Part shown: piece after piece, positions 37,901 through 52,490 of the stretch
Position numbering within the stretch: position 1 is the stretch's first letter
Layout: every line of letters starts with the position of its first letter
Assembly (NCBI RefSeq): GCF_932526225.1
Contig: NC_064046.1
Coordinates: 15,451,408 to 15,515,407 of the forward strand
Source of the DNA: Nematostella vectensis
Lineage: Eukaryota > Cnidaria > Anthozoa > Actiniaria > Edwardsiidae
Direction: 5' to 3'
DNA length: 64,000 nt
Notes under the pieces: model-generated
What the model saw: the letters and a program-made list of their open reading frames with translations, nothing else
What the model was told of the DNA's origin: nothing
Database searches by the model: none
Made by a program: the position numbers and the translations under genes

Positions 37901-40430
37901 CACACCAAGAACAGTATAATTAAGTATCGATATTTAAAAAAAAAATAATAAAGAAAAAAAAATAGGCTATCAGCGGGAATCGAACCCGGGTCGCTGCGTT
38001 AGTAGTCAAGTGCCCGCAACAAAAGACTAACGTGGCATTGCTGAAGGGAATTGCAATGAAAATTACTTTTAATACTATTGGTATCGTAAACTATCCCAAG
38101 CAGTCACCATCGAGCTGGAGGTTACATTCGGGAAAAGCTTCAGGGTTACATTCGGGAATTTGTTTTACGAGTGTAACCTCCAAAAGGTTACAATCGATAG
38201 TTTTTTTTTTCGAATGTAAATTCCAAAAAGTAACATTAGGAAAAATAAAACAGTATACTCGGAAAAAAAGGTATATCAATCTATCGAGCGCTATGCTCTA
38301 TTTTAGAATCTCCTTTATCAAGTTATTCAAGGAATCTAGTTAGTTCTTGTGTGCATAAAATATGTACAGGATCCTGAACAAAGCATGAGCACATCAAAGA
38401 TGCTGAGAGTACATAAAAATGTCCCTATACCTTCTTTTTATGTCATGACACACCAAGAACAGTATAATTAAGTATCGATATTTAAAAAAAAAATAAAGAA
38501 CAAAAAATAGGCTATCATCGGGAATCGAACCCGGGTCGCAGCGTTAGTAGTCAAGTGCCCGCAACGAAAGACTAACGTGGCATTGCTGAAGGGAATTGTA
38601 ATGAAAATTACTTTTAATACTATTGGTATCGTAAACTATCCCAAGCAAAGTCACCATCGGACTGGAGGTTACATTCGGGAAAAGCTTCAGGGTTACATTC
38701 GGGAATTTGTTTTACGAGTGTAACCTTCAAACGGTTACAATCGATAATTTTTTTTTCCGAATGTAAATTCCAAAAAGTAACATTAGGAAAAATAAAACAG
38801 TATACTCGGAAAAAAAGGTATATCAATCTATCGAGCGCTATGCTCTATGTTAGAATCTACTTAATCAAGTTATCCAAGGAATTTAGTTTGTTCTTGTGTG
38901 CATAAAATATGTACAGGATCCTGAACAAAGCATGAGCACATCAAAGATGCTGAGAGTACACAAAAATGTCCCTATACCTTCTTTTTATGTCATGACACAC
39001 CAAGAACAGTATAATTAAGTATCGATATTTAAAAAAAAAATTAAGAAAAAAAAAATAGGCTATCAGCGGGAATCGAACCCGGGTCGCTGCGTTAGTAGTC
39101 AAGTGCCCGCAACGAAAGACTACAAGGCATTGCTGAAGGGAATTGTAATGAAAATTACTTTTAATACTATTGGTATCGTAAACTATCCCAAGCAAAGTCA
39201 CCATCGGACTGGAGGTTACATTCGGGAAAAGCTTCAGGGTTACATTCGGGAATTTGTTTTACGAGTGTAACCTCCAAAAGGTTACAATCGATAGTTTTTT
39301 TTTTTTCGAATGTAAATTCCAAAAAGTAACATTAGGAAAAATAAAACAGTATACTCGGAAAAAAAGGTATATCAATCTATCGAGCGCTATGCTCTATTTT
39401 AGAATCTCCTTTATCAAGTTATTCAAGGAATCTAGTTAGTTCTAGTGTGCATAAAATATGTACAGGATCCTGAACAAAGCATGAGCACATCAAAGATGCT
39501 GAGAGTACATAAAAATGTCCCTATACCTTCTTTTTATGTCATGACACACCAAGAACAGTATAATTAAGTATCGATATTTAAAAAAAAAATAAAGAACAAA
39601 AAATAGGCTATCATCGGGAATCGAACCCGGGTCGCAGCGTTAGTAGTCAAGTGCCCGCAACGAAAGACTAACGTGGCATTGCTGAAGGGAATTGTAATGA
39701 AAATTACTTTTAATACTATTGGTATCGTAAACTATCCCAAGCAAAGTCACCATCGGACTGGAGGTTACATTCGGGAAAAGCTTCAGGGTTACATTCGGGA
39801 ATTTGTTTTACGAGTGTAACCTTCAAACGGTTACAATCGATAATTTTTTTTTCCGAATGTAAATTCCAAAAAGTAACATTAGGAAAAATAAAACAGTATA
39901 CTCGGAAAAAAAGGTATATCAATCTATCGAGCGCTATGCTCTATGTTAGAATCTACTTAATCAAGTTATCCAAGGAATCTAGTTAGTTCTTGTGTGCATA
40001 AAATATGTACAGGATCCTGAACAAAGCATGAGCACATCAAAGATGCTGAGAGTACATAAAAATGTCCCTATACCTTCTTTTTATGTCATGACACACCAAG
40101 AACAGTATAATTAAGTATCGATATTTAAAAAAAAAATTAAGAAAAAAAAAATAGGCTATCAGCGGGAATCGAACCCGGGTCGCTGCGTTAGTAGTCAAGT
40201 GCCCGCAACGAAAGACTACAAGGCATTGCTGAAGGGAATTGTAATGAAAATTACTTTTAATACTATTGGTATCGTAAACTATCCCAAGCAAAGTCACCAT
40301 CGGACTGGAGGTTACATTCGGGAAAAGCTTCAGGGTTACATTCGGGAATTTGTTTTACGAGTGTAACCTCCAAAAGGTTACAATCGATAATTTTTTTTCC
40401 GAATGTAAATTCCAAAAAGTAACATTAGGA
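34950..40430 (+). repeat. 5-mer HOR, two near-identical tandem units (2,737 bp)
   Basis: Boxes 35229, 35774, 36322, 36870 and 37418 match 37966, 38511, 39059, 39607 and 40155, all shifted by 2737. Rare alleles repeat: CTAGTTTGTTC (about 36146/38883), GTACACAAAAATG (about 36219/38956) and AGTTCTAGTG (about 36711/39448). I noted one clear substitution, C at 36146 versus T at 38883. Within each unit, ATCATCGGG and ACTACAAGG monomer types alternate. This is one of the youngest duplications in the window, or an assembly artefact that must be excluded. Confidence 0.9.
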
Positions 40431-42099
40431 AAAATAAAACAGTATACTCGGAAAAAAAGGTATATCAATCTATCGAGCGCTGTGCTCTATGTTAGAATCT
40501 ACTTAATCAAGTTATCCAAGGAATCTAGTTAGTTCTTGTGTGCATAAAATATGTACATGATCCTGAACAAAGCATGAGCACATCAAAGATGCTGAGAGTA
40601 CATAAAAATGTCCCTATACCTTCTTTTTATGTCATGACACACCAAGGACAGTATAATTAAGTATCGATATTTAAAAAAAAAATAAAGAAAAAAAATAGGC
40701 TATCAGCGGGAATCGAACCCAGGTCGCTGCGTTAGTAGTCAAGTGCCCGCAACGAAAGACTAACGTGGCATTGCTGAAGGGAATTGTAATGAAAATTACT
40801 TTTAATACTATTGGTATCGTAAACTATCCCAAGAAAAGTCACCATCGGACTGGAGGTTACATTAGGGAAAAGCTTTAGGGTTACATTCGGGAATTTGTTT
40901 TACGAGTGTAACCTCCAAAAGGTTACAATCGATAATTTTTTCCGGAATGTAAATTCCAAAAAGTAACATTAGGAAAAATAAAACAGTATACTCGGAAAAA
41001 AAGGTATATCAATCTATCGAGCGCTATGCTCTATGTTAGAATCTACTTAATCAATTTATCCAAGGAATCTAGTTAATTCTTGTGTGCATAAAATATGTAC
41101 AGGATCCTGAACAAAGCATGAGCACATCAAAGATGCGGAGAGTACATAAAAATGTCCCTATACCTTCTTTTTATGTCATGACACACCAAGAACAGTATAA
41201 TTAAGTATCGATATTTAAAAAAAAAATAAAGAAAAAAAAATAGGCTATCAGCGGGAATCAAACCCGGGTCGCTGCGTTAGTAGTCAAGTGCCCGCAACGA
41301 AAGACTAACGTGGCATTGCTGAAGGGAATTGTAATGAAAATTACTTTTAATACTATTGGTATCGTAAACTATCCCAAGCAAAGTCACCATCGGACTGCAG
41401 GTTACATTCGGGAAAAGCTTTAGGGTTACATTCGGGAATTTGTTTTACGAGTGTAACCTCCAAAAGGTTACAATCCATAATTTTTTTCCGAATGTAAATT
41501 CCAAAAAGTAACATTAGGAAAAATAAAACAGTATACTCGGAAAAAAAGGTATATCAATCTATCGAGCGCTATGCTCTTTGTTAGAATCTACTTAATGAAG
41601 TTATCCACGGAATCTAGTTAGTTCTTGTGTGCATAAAATATGTACAGGATCCTGAACAAAGCATGAGCACATCAAACATGCTGAGAGTACATAAAAATGT
41701 CCCTATACCTTCTTTTTATGTCATGACACACCCAGAACAGTATAATTAAGTATCGATATTTAAAAAAAAAAAAATAAAGAAAAAAAATAGGCTATCAGCG
41801 GGAATCAAACCCGGGTCGCTGCGTTAGTAGTCAAGTGCCCGCAACGAAAGACTAACGTGGCATTGCTGAAGGGAATTGTAATGAAAATTACTTTTAATAC
41901 TATTGGTATCGTAAACTATCCCAAGCAAAGTCACCATCGGACTGGAGGTTACATTCGGGAAAAGCTTTAGGGTTACATTCGGGAATTTGTTTTACCAGTG
42001 TAACCTCCAAAAGGTTACAATCGATAAATTTTTTTCCGAATGTAAATTCCAAAAAGTAACATTAGGAAAAATAAAACAGTATACTCGGAAAAAAAGGTA
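40431..42099 (+). repeat. Irregular monomers 75-77
   Basis: Boxes at 40699 (CCCAGGTCG), 41244 and 41791 (both TCAAACCC). The copy after 41244 combines TGCAGG, CCATAATTT and the CCACGG allele. The copy after 41791 has TTTTACCAG in the inverted arm, seen otherwise only at about 2072. No gene is present. Confidence 0.75.
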
Positions 42100-45000
42100 T
42101 ATCAATCTATCGAGCGCTATGCTCTATGTTAGAATCTACTTAATCAAGTTATTCAAGGAATCTAGTTAGTTCTTGTGTGCATAAAATATGTACAGGATCC
42201 TGAACAAAGCATGAGCACATCAAAGATGCTGAGAGTACATAAAAATGTCCCTATACCTTCTTTTTATGTCATGACACACCAAGAACAGTATAATTAAGTA
42301 TCGATATTTAAAAAAAAAAAAAATAAAGAAAAAAAAATAGGCTATCAGCGGGAATCGAACCCGGGTCGCTGCGTTAGTAGTCAAGTGCCCGCAACGAAAG
42401 ACTAACGTGGCATTGGTGAAGGGAATTGCAATGAAAATTACTTTTAATACTATTGGTATCGTAAACTATCCCAAGCAGTCACCATCGAGCTGGAGGTTAC
42501 ATTCGGGAAAAGCTTCAGGGTTACATTCGGGAATTTGTTTTACGAGTGTAACCTCCAAAAGGTTACAATCGATAGTTTTTTTTTTTCGAATGTAAATTCC
42601 AAAAAGTAACATTAGGAAAAAAAAAACAGTATACTCGGAAAAAAAGGTATATCAATCTATCGAGCGCTATGCTCTATTTTAGAATCTCCTTTATCAAGCT
42701 ATTCAAGGAATCTAGTTAGTTCTTGTGTGCATAAAATATGTACAGGATCCTGAACAAAGCATGAGCACATCAAAGATGCTGAGAGTACATAAAAATGTCC
42801 CTATACCTTCTTTTTATGTCATGACACACCAAGAACAGTATAATTAAGTATCGATATTTAAAAAAAAAAAATAAAGAACAAAAAATAGGCTATCATCGGG
42901 AATCGAACCCGGGTCGCAGCGTTAGTAGTCAAGTGCCCGCAACGAAAGACTAACGTGGCATTGCTGAAGGGAATTGTAATGAAAATTACTTTTAATACTA
43001 TTGGTATCGTAAACTGTCCCAAGCAAAGTCACCATCGGACTGGAGGTTACATTCGGGAAAAGCTTCAGGGTTACATTCGGGAATTTGTTTTACGAGTGTA
43101 ACCTTCAAACGGTTACAATCGATAATTTTTTTTCCGAATGTAAATTCCAAAAAGTAACATTAGGAAAAATAAAACAGTATACTCGGAAAAAAAGGTATAT
43201 CAATCTATCGAGCGCTGTGCTCTATGTTAGAATCTACTTAATCAAGTTATCCAAGGAATCTAGTTAGTTCTTGTGTGCATAAAATATGTACAGGATCCTG
43301 AACAAAGCATGAGCACATCAAAGATGCTGAGAGTACATAAAAATGTCCCTATACCTTCTTTTTATGTCATGACACACCAAGGACAGTATAATTAAGTATC
43401 GATATTTAAAAAAAAAATAAAGAAAAAAAATAGGCTATCAGCGGGAATGGAACCCAGGTCGCTGCGTTAGTAGTCAAGTGCCCGCAACGAAAGACTAACG
43501 TGGCATTGCTGAAGGGAATTGTAATGAAAATTACTTTTAATACTATTGGTATCGTAAACTATCCCAAGAAAAGTCACCATCGGACTGGAGGTTACATTAG
43601 GGAAAAGCTTTAGGGTTACATTCGGGAATTTGTTTTACGAGTGTAACCTCCAAAAGGTTACAATCGATAATTTTTTCCGGAATGTAAATTCCAAAAAGTA
43701 ACATTAGGAAAAATAAAACAGTATACTCGGAAAAAAAGGTATATCAATCTATCGAGCGCTATGCTCTATGTTAGAATCTACTTAATCAATTTATCCAAGG
43801 AATCTAGTTAATTCTTGTGTGCATAAAATATGTACAGGATCCTGAACAAAGAATGAGCACATCAAAGATGCTGAGAGTACATAAAAATGTCCCTATACCT
43901 TCTTTTTATGTCATGACACACCAAGAACAGTATAATTAAGTATCGATATTTAAAAAAAAATAAAGAAAAAAAAATAGGCTATCAGCGGGAATCGAACCCG
44001 GGTCGCTGCGTTAGTAGTCAAGGGCCCGCAACGAAAGACTAACGTGGCATTGATTAAGGGAATTGTAATGAAAATTACTTTTAATACTATTGGTATCGTA
44101 AACTATCCCAAGCAAAGTCACCATCGGACTGGAGGTTACATTCGGGAAAAGCTTCGGGGTTACATTGGGGAATTTGTTTTACGAGTGTAACCTCCAAAAG
44201 GTTACAATCGATAATTTTTTTTCCGAATGTAAATTCCAAAAAGTAACATTAGGAAAAATAAAACAGTATACTCAGAAAAAAAGGTATATCAATCTATCGA
44301 GCGCTATGCTCTTTGTTAGAATCTACTTAATGAAGTTATCCAAGGAATCTAGTTAGTTCTTGTGTGCATAAAATATGTACAGGATCCTGAACAAAGCATG
44401 AGCACATCAAAGATGCTGAGAGTACATAAAAATGTCCCTATACCTTCTTTTTATGTCATGACACACCCAGAACAGTATAATTAAGTATCGATATTTAAAA
44501 AAAAAAATAAAGAAAAAAAAATAGGCTATCAGCGGGAATCAAACCCGGGTCGCTGCGTTAGTAGTCAAGTGCCCGCAACGAAAGACTAACGTGGCATTGC
44601 TGAAGGGAATTGTAATGAAAATTACTTTTAATACTATTGGTATCGTAAACTATCCCAAGCAAAGTCACCATCGGACTGGAGGTTACATTCGGGAAAAGCT
44701 TCAGGGTTACATTCGGGAATTTGTTTTACGAGTGTAACCTCCAAAAGGTTACAATCGATAAATTTTTTTCCGAATGTAAATTCCAAAAAGTAACATTAGG
44801 AAAAATAAAACAGTATACTCGGAAAAAAAGGTATATCAATCTATCGAGCGCTATGATCTATGTTAGAATCTACTTAATCAAGTTATTCAAGGAATCTAGT
44901 TAGTTCTTGTGTGCATAAAATATGTACAGGATCCTGAACAAAGCATGAGCACATCAAAGATGCTGAGAGTACATAAAAATGTCCCTATACCTTCTTTTTA

Positions 45001-48000
45001 TGTCATGACACACCAAGAACAGTATAATTAAGTATCGATATTTAAAAAAAAAAAAATAAAGAAAAAAAAATAGGCTATCAGCGGGAATCGAACCCGGGTC
45101 GCTGCGTTAGTAGTCAAGTGCCCGCAACGAAAGACTAACGTGGCATTGCTGAAGGGAATTGCAATGAAAATTACTTTTAATACTATTGGTATCGTAAACT
45201 ATCCCAAGCAGTCACCATCGAGCTGGGGGTTACATTCGGGAAAAGCTTCAGGGTTACATTCGGGAATTTGTTTTACGAGTGTAACCTCCAAAAGGTTACA
45301 ATCGATAGTTTTTTTTTTTCGAATGTAAATTCCAAAAAGTAACATTAGAAAAAATAAAACAGTATACTCGGAAAAAAAGGTATATCAATCTATCGAGCGC
45401 TATGCTCTTTGTTAGAATCTACTTAATGAAGTTATCCACGGAATCTAGTTAGTTCTTGTGTGCATAAAATATGTACAGGATCCTGAACAAAGCATGAGCA
45501 CATCAAAGATGCTGAGAGTACATAAAAATGTCCCTATACCTTCTTTTTATGTCATGACACACCCAGAACAGTATAATTAAGTATCGATATTTAAAAAAAA
45601 AAAAATAAAGAAAAAAAAATAGGCTATCAGCGGGAATCAAACCCGGGTCGCTGCGTTAGTAGTCAAGTGCCCGCAACGAAAGACTAACGTGGCATTGCTG
45701 AAGGGAATTGTAATGAAAATTACTTTTAATACTATTGGTATCGTAAACTATCCCAAGCAAAGTCACCATCGGACTGGAGGTTACATTCGGGAAAAGCTTC
45801 AGGGTTACATTCGGGAATTTGTTTTACGAGTGTAACCTCCAAAAGGTTACAATCGATAAATTTTTTTCCGAATGTAAATTCCAAAAAGTAACATTAGGAA
45901 AAATAAAACAGTATACTCGGAAAAAAAGGTATATCAATCTATCGAGCGCTATGCTCTATGTTAGAATCTACTTAATCAAGTTATTCAAGGAATCTAGTTA
46001 GTTCTTGTGTGCATAAAATATGTACAGGATCCTGAACAAAGCATGAGCACATCAAAGATGCTGAGAGTACATAAAAATGTCCCTATACCTTCTTTTTATG
46101 TCATGACACACCAAGAACAGTATAATTAAGTATCGATATTTAAAAAAAAAAAAAAAAAGAAAAAAAAATAGGCTATCAGCGGGAATCGAACCCGGGTCGC
46201 TGCGTTAGTAGTCAAGTGCCCGCAACGAAAGGCTAACGTGGCATTGCTGAAGGGAATTGCAATGAAAATTACTTTTAATACTATTGGTATCGTAAACTAT
46301 CCCAAGCAGTCACCATCGAGCTGGAGGTTACATTCGGGAAAAGCTTCAGGGTTACATTCGGGAATTTGTTTTACGAGTGTAACCTCCAAAAGGTTACAAT
46401 CGATAGTTTTTTTTTTTCGAATGTAAATTCCAAAAAGTAACATTAGGAAAAATAAAACAGTATACTCGGAAAAAAAGGTATATCAATCTATCGAGCGCTA
46501 TGCTCTATTTTAGAATCTCCTTTATCAAGCTATTCAAGGAATCTAGTTAGTTCTTGTGTGCATAAAATATGTACAGGATCCTTAACAAAGCATGAGCACA
46601 TCAAAGATGCTGAGAGTACATAAAAATGTCCCTATACCTTCTTTTTATGTCATGACACACCAAGAACAGTATAATTAAGTATCGATATTTAAAAAAAAAA
46701 ATAAAGAACAAAAAATAGGCTATCATCGGGAATCGAACCCGGGTCGCAGCGTTAGTAGTCAAGTGCCCGCAACGAAAGACTAACGTGGCATTGCTGAAGG
46801 GAATTGTAATGAAAATTACTTTTAATACTATTGGTATCGTAAACTATCCCAAGCAAAGTCACCATCGGACTGGAGGTTACATTCGGGAAAAGCTTCAGGG
46901 TTACATTCGGGAATTTGTTTTACGAGTGTAACCTTCAAACGGTTACAATCGATAATTTTTTTTCCGAATGTAAATTCCAAAAAGTAACATTAGGAAAAAT
47001 AAAACAGTATACTCGGAAAAAAAGGTATATCAATCTATCGAGCGCTATGCTCTATCTTAGAATCTACTTAATCAAGTTATCCAAGGAATCTAGTTAGTTC
47101 TTGTGTGCATAAAATATGTACAGGATCCTGAACAAAGCATGAGCACATCAAAGATGCTGAGAGTACATAAAAATGTCCCTATACCTTCTTTTTATGTCAT
47201 GACACACCAAGAACAGTATAATTAAGTATCGATATTTAAAAAAAAAATTATGAAAAAAAAATAGGCTATCAGCGGGAATCGAACCCGGGTCGCTGCGTTA
47301 GTAGTCAAGTGCCCGCAACGAAAGACTACAAGGCATTGCTGAAGGGAATTGTAATGAAAATTACTTTTAATACTATTGGTATCGTAAACTATCCCAAGCA
47401 AAGTCACCATCGGACTGGAGGTTACATTCGGGAAAAGCTTCAGGGTTACATTCGGGAATTTGTTTTACGAGTGTAACCTCCAAAAGGTTACAATCGATAA
47501 TTTTTTTTCCGAATGTAAATTCCAAAAAGTAACATTAGGAAAAATAAAACAGTATACTCGGAAAAAAAGGTATATCAATCTATCGAGCGCTGTGCTCTAT
47601 GTTAGAATCTACTTAATCAAGTTATCCAAGGAATCTAGTTAGTTCTTGTGTGCATAAAATATGTACATGATCCTGAACAAAGCATGAGCACATCAAAGAT
47701 GCTGAGAGTACATAAAAATGTCCCTATACCTTCTTTTTATGTCATGACACACCAAGGACAGTATAATTAAGTATCGATATTTAAAAAAAAAATAAAGAAA
47801 AAAAATAGGCTATCAGCGGGAATCGAACCCAGGTCGCTGCGTTAGTAGTCAAGTGCCCGCAACGAAAGACTAACGTGGCATTGCTGAAGGGAATTGTAAT
47901 GAAAATTACTTTTAATACTATTGGTATCGTAAACTATCCCAAGAAAAGTCACCATCGGACTGGAGGTTACATTAGGGAAAAGCTTTAGGGTTACATTCGG

Positions 48001-49900
48001 GAATTTGTTTTACGAGTGTAACCTCCAAAAGGTTACAATCGATAATTTTTTCCGGAATGTAAATTCCAAAAAGTAACATTAGGAAAAATAAAACAGTATA
48101 CTCGGAAAAAAAGGTATATCAATCTATCGAGCGCTATGCTCTATGTTAGAATCTACTTAATCAATTTATCCAAGGAATCTAGTTAATTCTTGTGTGCATA
48201 AAATATGTACAGGATCCTGAACAAAGCATGAGCACATCAAAGATGCTGAGAGTACATAAAAATGTCCCTATACCTTCTTTTTATGTCATGACACACCAAG
48301 AACAGTATAATTAAGTATCGATATTTAAAAAAAAATAAAGAAAAAAAATAGGCTATCAGCGGGAATCGAACCCGGGTCGCTGCGTTAGTAGTCAAGGGCC
48401 CGCAAAGAAAGACTAACGTGGCATTGATTAAGGGAATTGTAATGAAAATTACTTTCAATACTATTGGTATCGTAAACTATCCCAAGCACAGTCACCATCG
48501 GACTGGAGGTTACATTCGGGAAAAGCTTCAGGGTTACATTGGGGAATTTGTTTTACGAGTGTAACCTCCAAAAGGTTACAATCGATAATTTTTTTTCCGA
48601 ATGTAAATTCCAAAAAGTAACATTAGGAAAAATAAAACAGTATACTCAGAAAAAAAGGTATATCAATCTATCGAGCGCTATGCTCTTTGTTAGAATCTAC
48701 TTAATGAAGTTATCCAAGGAATCTAGTTAGTTCTTGTGTGCATAAAATATGTACAGGATCCTGAACAAAGCATGAGCACATCAAAGATGCTGAGAGTACA
48801 TAAAAATGTCCCTATACCTTCTTTTTATGTCATGACACACCCAGAACAGTATAATTAAGTATCGATATTTAAAAAAAAAATAAAGAAAAAAAAATAGGCT
48901 ATCAGCGGGAATCAAACCCGGGTCGCTGCGTTAGTAGTCAAGTGCCCGCAACGAAAGACTAACGTGGCATTGCTGAAGGGAATTGTAATGAAAATTACTT
49001 TTAATACTATTGGTATCGTAAACTATCCCAAGCAAAGTCACCATCGGACTGGAGGTTACATTCGGGAAAAGCTTCAGGGTTACATTCGGGAATTTGTTTT
49101 ACGAGTGTAACCTCCAAAAGGTTACAATCGATAAATTTTTTTCCGAATGTAAATTCCAAAAAGTAACATTAGGAAAAATAAAACAGTATACTCGGAAAAA
49201 AAGGTATATCAATCTATCGAGCGCTATGCTCTATGTTAGAATCTACTTAATCAAGTTATTCAAGGAATCTAGTTAGTTCTTGTGTGCATAAAATATGTAC
49301 AGGATCCTGAACAAAGCATGAGCACATCAAAGATGCTGAGAGTACATAAAAATGTCCCTATACCTTCTTTTTATGTCATGACACACCAAGAACAGTATAA
49401 TTAAGTATCGATATTTAAAAAAAAAAAAATAAAGAAAAAAAAATAGGCTATCAGCGGGATTCGAACCCGGGTCGCTGCGTTAGTAGTCAAGTGCCCGCAA
49501 CGAAAGACTAACGTGGCATTGCTGAAGGGAATTGCAATGAAAATTACTTTTAATACTATTGGTATCGTAAACTATCCCAAACAGTCACCATCGAGCTGGA
49601 GGTTACATTCGGGAAAAGCTTCAGGGTTACATTCGGGAATTTGTTTTACGAGTGTAACCTCCAAAAGGTTACAATCGATAGTTTTTTTTTTTCGAATGTA
49701 AATTCCAAAAAGTAACATTAGGAAAAATAAAACAGTATACTCGGAAAAAAAGGTATATCAATCTATCGAGCGTTATGCTCTATTTTAGAATCTCCTTTAT
49801 CAAGCTATTCAAGGAATCTAGTTAGTTCTTGTGTGCATAAAATATGTACAGGATCCTGAACAAAGCATGAGCACATCAAAGATGCTGAGAGTACATAAAA
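42100..49900 (+). repeat. 5/6-mer HOR family, imperfect
   Basis: The order GCAATG type, ATCATCGGG type, (ACTACAAGG type), CCCAGGTCG type, GGGCCCGC type, TCAAACCC type is found at boxes 42341-44525 (five monomers, lacking the third), 46172-48898 (six monomers) and again starting at 49447. Between the first two sets an extra pair (45074, 45623) duplicates the neighbouring GCAATG/TCAAACCC pair at an offset of 1,098 bp. The CCCAGGTCG-GGGCCCGC-TCAAACCC run at 43434-44525 reappears at 47809-48898 with a shift of about 4,374 bp. Shared rare alleles include TGATTAAGGG with TTGGGGAATTT and CTCAGAAAAA. Confidence 0.82.
49446..49517 (-). pseudogene. tRNA-derived box with canonical GGTTCGAATCC B box
   Basis: One base differs from the majority: minus strand GGTTCGAATCC (plus 49457-49467) in place of GGTTCGATTCC. 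Both satisfy the B box consensus; this version is the most common natural form. The acceptor and anticodon stems are as poorly paired as in other copies. It is followed on the minus strand by TA and a T-run. Confidence 0.6.
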
Positions 49901-52490
49901 ATGTCCCTATACCTTCTTTTTATGTCATGACACACCAAGAACAGTATAATTAAGTATCGATATTTAAAAAAAAAAAAAAGAACAAAAAATAGGCTATCAT
50001 CGCGAATCGAACCCGGGTCGCAGCGTTAGTAGTCAAGTGCCCGCAACGAAAGACTAACGTGGCATTGCTGAAGGGAATTGTAATGAAAATTACTTTTAAT
50101 ACTATTGGTATCGTAAACTATCCCAAGCAAAGTCACCATCGGACTGGAGGTTACATTCGGGAAAAGCTTCAGGGTTACATTCGGGAATTTGTTTTACGAG
50201 TGTAACATTCAAACGGTTACAATCGATAATTTTTTTTCCGAATGTAAATTCCAAAAAGTAACATTAGGAAAAATAAAACAGTATACTCGGAAAAAAAGGT
50301 ATATCAATCTATCGAGCGCTATGCACTATCTTAGAATCTACTTAATCAAGTTATCCAAGGAATCTAGTTAGTTCTTGTGTGCATAAAATATGTACAGGAT
50401 CCTGAACAAAGCATGAGCACATCAAAGATGCTGAGAGTACATAAAAATGTCCCTATACCTTCTTTTTATGTCATGACACACCAAGAACAGTATAATTAAG
50501 TATCGATATTTAAAAAAAAAATTAAGAAAAAGAAATAGGCTATCAGCGGGAATCGAACCCGGGTCGCTGCGTTAGTAGTCAAGTGCCCGCAACGAAAGAC
50601 TACAAGGCATTGCTGAAGGGAATTGTAATGAAAATTACTTTTAATACTATTGGTATCGTAAACTATCCCAAGCAGTCACCATCGAGCTGGAGGTTACATT
50701 CGGGAAAAGCTTCAGGGTTACATTCGGGAATTTGTTTTACGAGAGTAACCTCCAAAAGGTTACAATCGATAAATTTTTTTCCGAATGTAAATTCCAAAAA
50801 GTAACATTAGGAAAAATAAAACAGTATACTCGGAAAAAAAGGTATATCAATCTATCGAGCGCTATGCTCTATGTTAGAATCTACTTAATCAAGTTATCCA
50901 AGGAATCTAGTTAGTTCTTGTGTTCATAAAATATGTACAGGATCCTGAACAAAGCATGAGCACATCAAAGATGCTGAGAGTACAAAAAAATGTCCCTATA
51001 CCTTCTTTTTATGTCATGACACACCCAGAACAGTATAATTAAGTATCGATATTTAAAAAAAAAATAAAGAAAAAAAAAAATAGGCTATCAGCGGGAATCG
51101 AACCCGGGTAGCTGCGTTAGTAGTCAAGTGCCCGCAACGAAAGACTAACGTGGCATTGATTAAGGGAATTGTAATGAAAATTACTTTTAATACTATTGGT
51201 ATCGTAAACTATCCCAAGCAAAGTCACCATCGGACTGGAGGTTACATTCGAGAAAAGCTTCAGGGTTACATTCGGGAATTTGTTTTACGAGTGTAACCTC
51301 CAAAAGGTTACAATCGATAAATTTTTTTCCGAATGTAAATTCCAAAAAGTAACATTAGGAAAAATAAAACAATATACTCGGAAAAAAAGGTATATCAATA
51401 TATCGAGCGCTATGCTCTATGTTAGAATCTACTTAATCAAGTTATTCAAGGAATCTAGTTAGTTCTTGTGTGCATAAAATATGTACAGGATCCTGAACAA
51501 AGCATGAGCACATCAAAGATGCTGAGAGTACATAAAAATGTCCCTATACCTTCTTTTTATGTCATGACACACCAAGAACAGTATAATTAAGTATCGATAT
51601 TTAAAAAAAAAAAAAGAACAAAAAATAGGCTATCATCGCGAATCGAACCCGGGTCGCAGCGTTAGTAGTCAAGTGCCCGCAACGAAAGACTAACGTGGCA
51701 TTGCTGAAGGGAATTGTAATGAAAATTACTTTTAATACTATTGGTATCGTAAACTATCCCAAGCAAAGTCACCATCGGACTGGAGGTTACATTCGGGAAA
51801 AGCTTCAGGGTTACATTCGGGAATTTGTTTTACGAGTGTAACCTTCAAACGGTTACAATCGATAATTTTTTTTCCGAATGTAAATTCCAAAAAGTAACAT
51901 TAGGAAAAATAAAACAGTATACTCGGAAAAAAAGGTATATCAATCTATCGAGCGCTATGCACTATCTTAGAATCTACTTAATCAAGTTATCCAAGGAATC
52001 TAGTTAGTTCTTGTGTGCATAAAATATGTACAGGATCCTGAACAAAGCATGAGCACATCAAAGATGCTGAGAGTACATAAAAATGTCCCTATACCTTCTT
52101 TTTATGTCATGACACACCAAGAACAGTATAATTAAGTATCGATATTTAAAAAAAAAATTAAGAAAAAGAAATAGGCTATCAGCGGGAATCGAACCCGGGT
52201 CGCTGCGTTAGTAGTCAAGTGCCCGCAACGAAAGACTACAAGGCATTGCTGAAGGGAATTGTAATGAAAATTACTTTTAATACTATTGGTATCGTAAACT
52301 ATCCCAAGCAGTCACCATCGAGCTGGAGGTTACATTCGGGAAAAGCTTCAGGGTTACATTCGGGAATTTGTTTTACGAGAGTAACCTCCAAAAGGTTACA
52401 ATCGATAAATTTTTTTCCGAATGTAAATTCCAAAAAGTAACATTAGGAAAAATAAAACAGTATACTCGGAAAAAAAGGTATATCAATATA
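49900..52490 (+). repeat. Trimer HOR pair (unit 1,636 bp)
   Basis: Boxes 49993 and 50539 match 51629 and 52175 at an offset of 1636. Shared rare alleles are TCATCGCGAATCG in the box (49998/51634), TGCACTATCTTAG (50322/51958), AAAAAGAAATAGG (50528/52164) and ACGAGAGTAACC (50739/52375). Agreement ends near 50860/52490, where TCAATCTATC gives way to TCAATATATC. The third monomer of each unit therefore differs: the box at 51084 has GGGTAGCTG, the one at 52720 has CCCAGGTCG. Confidence 0.85.

Noticed and set aside
35295-38343. 103-residue plus-strand frames at 35295-35606 and 38032-38343
   Set aside because: They arise because the T-run length in these two copies joins two shorter chance frames. 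The two are HOR duplicates of each other, so they are not independent evidence. They also start at TTG.
17610-40300. 86-87 residue minus-strand frames (MVTLLGIVYDTNS...)
   Set aside because: They start at an ATG in the linker but run straight through the tRNA-like box and the poly-T tract, giving an F-rich tail. They exist only where the ACTACAAGG allele restores frame.
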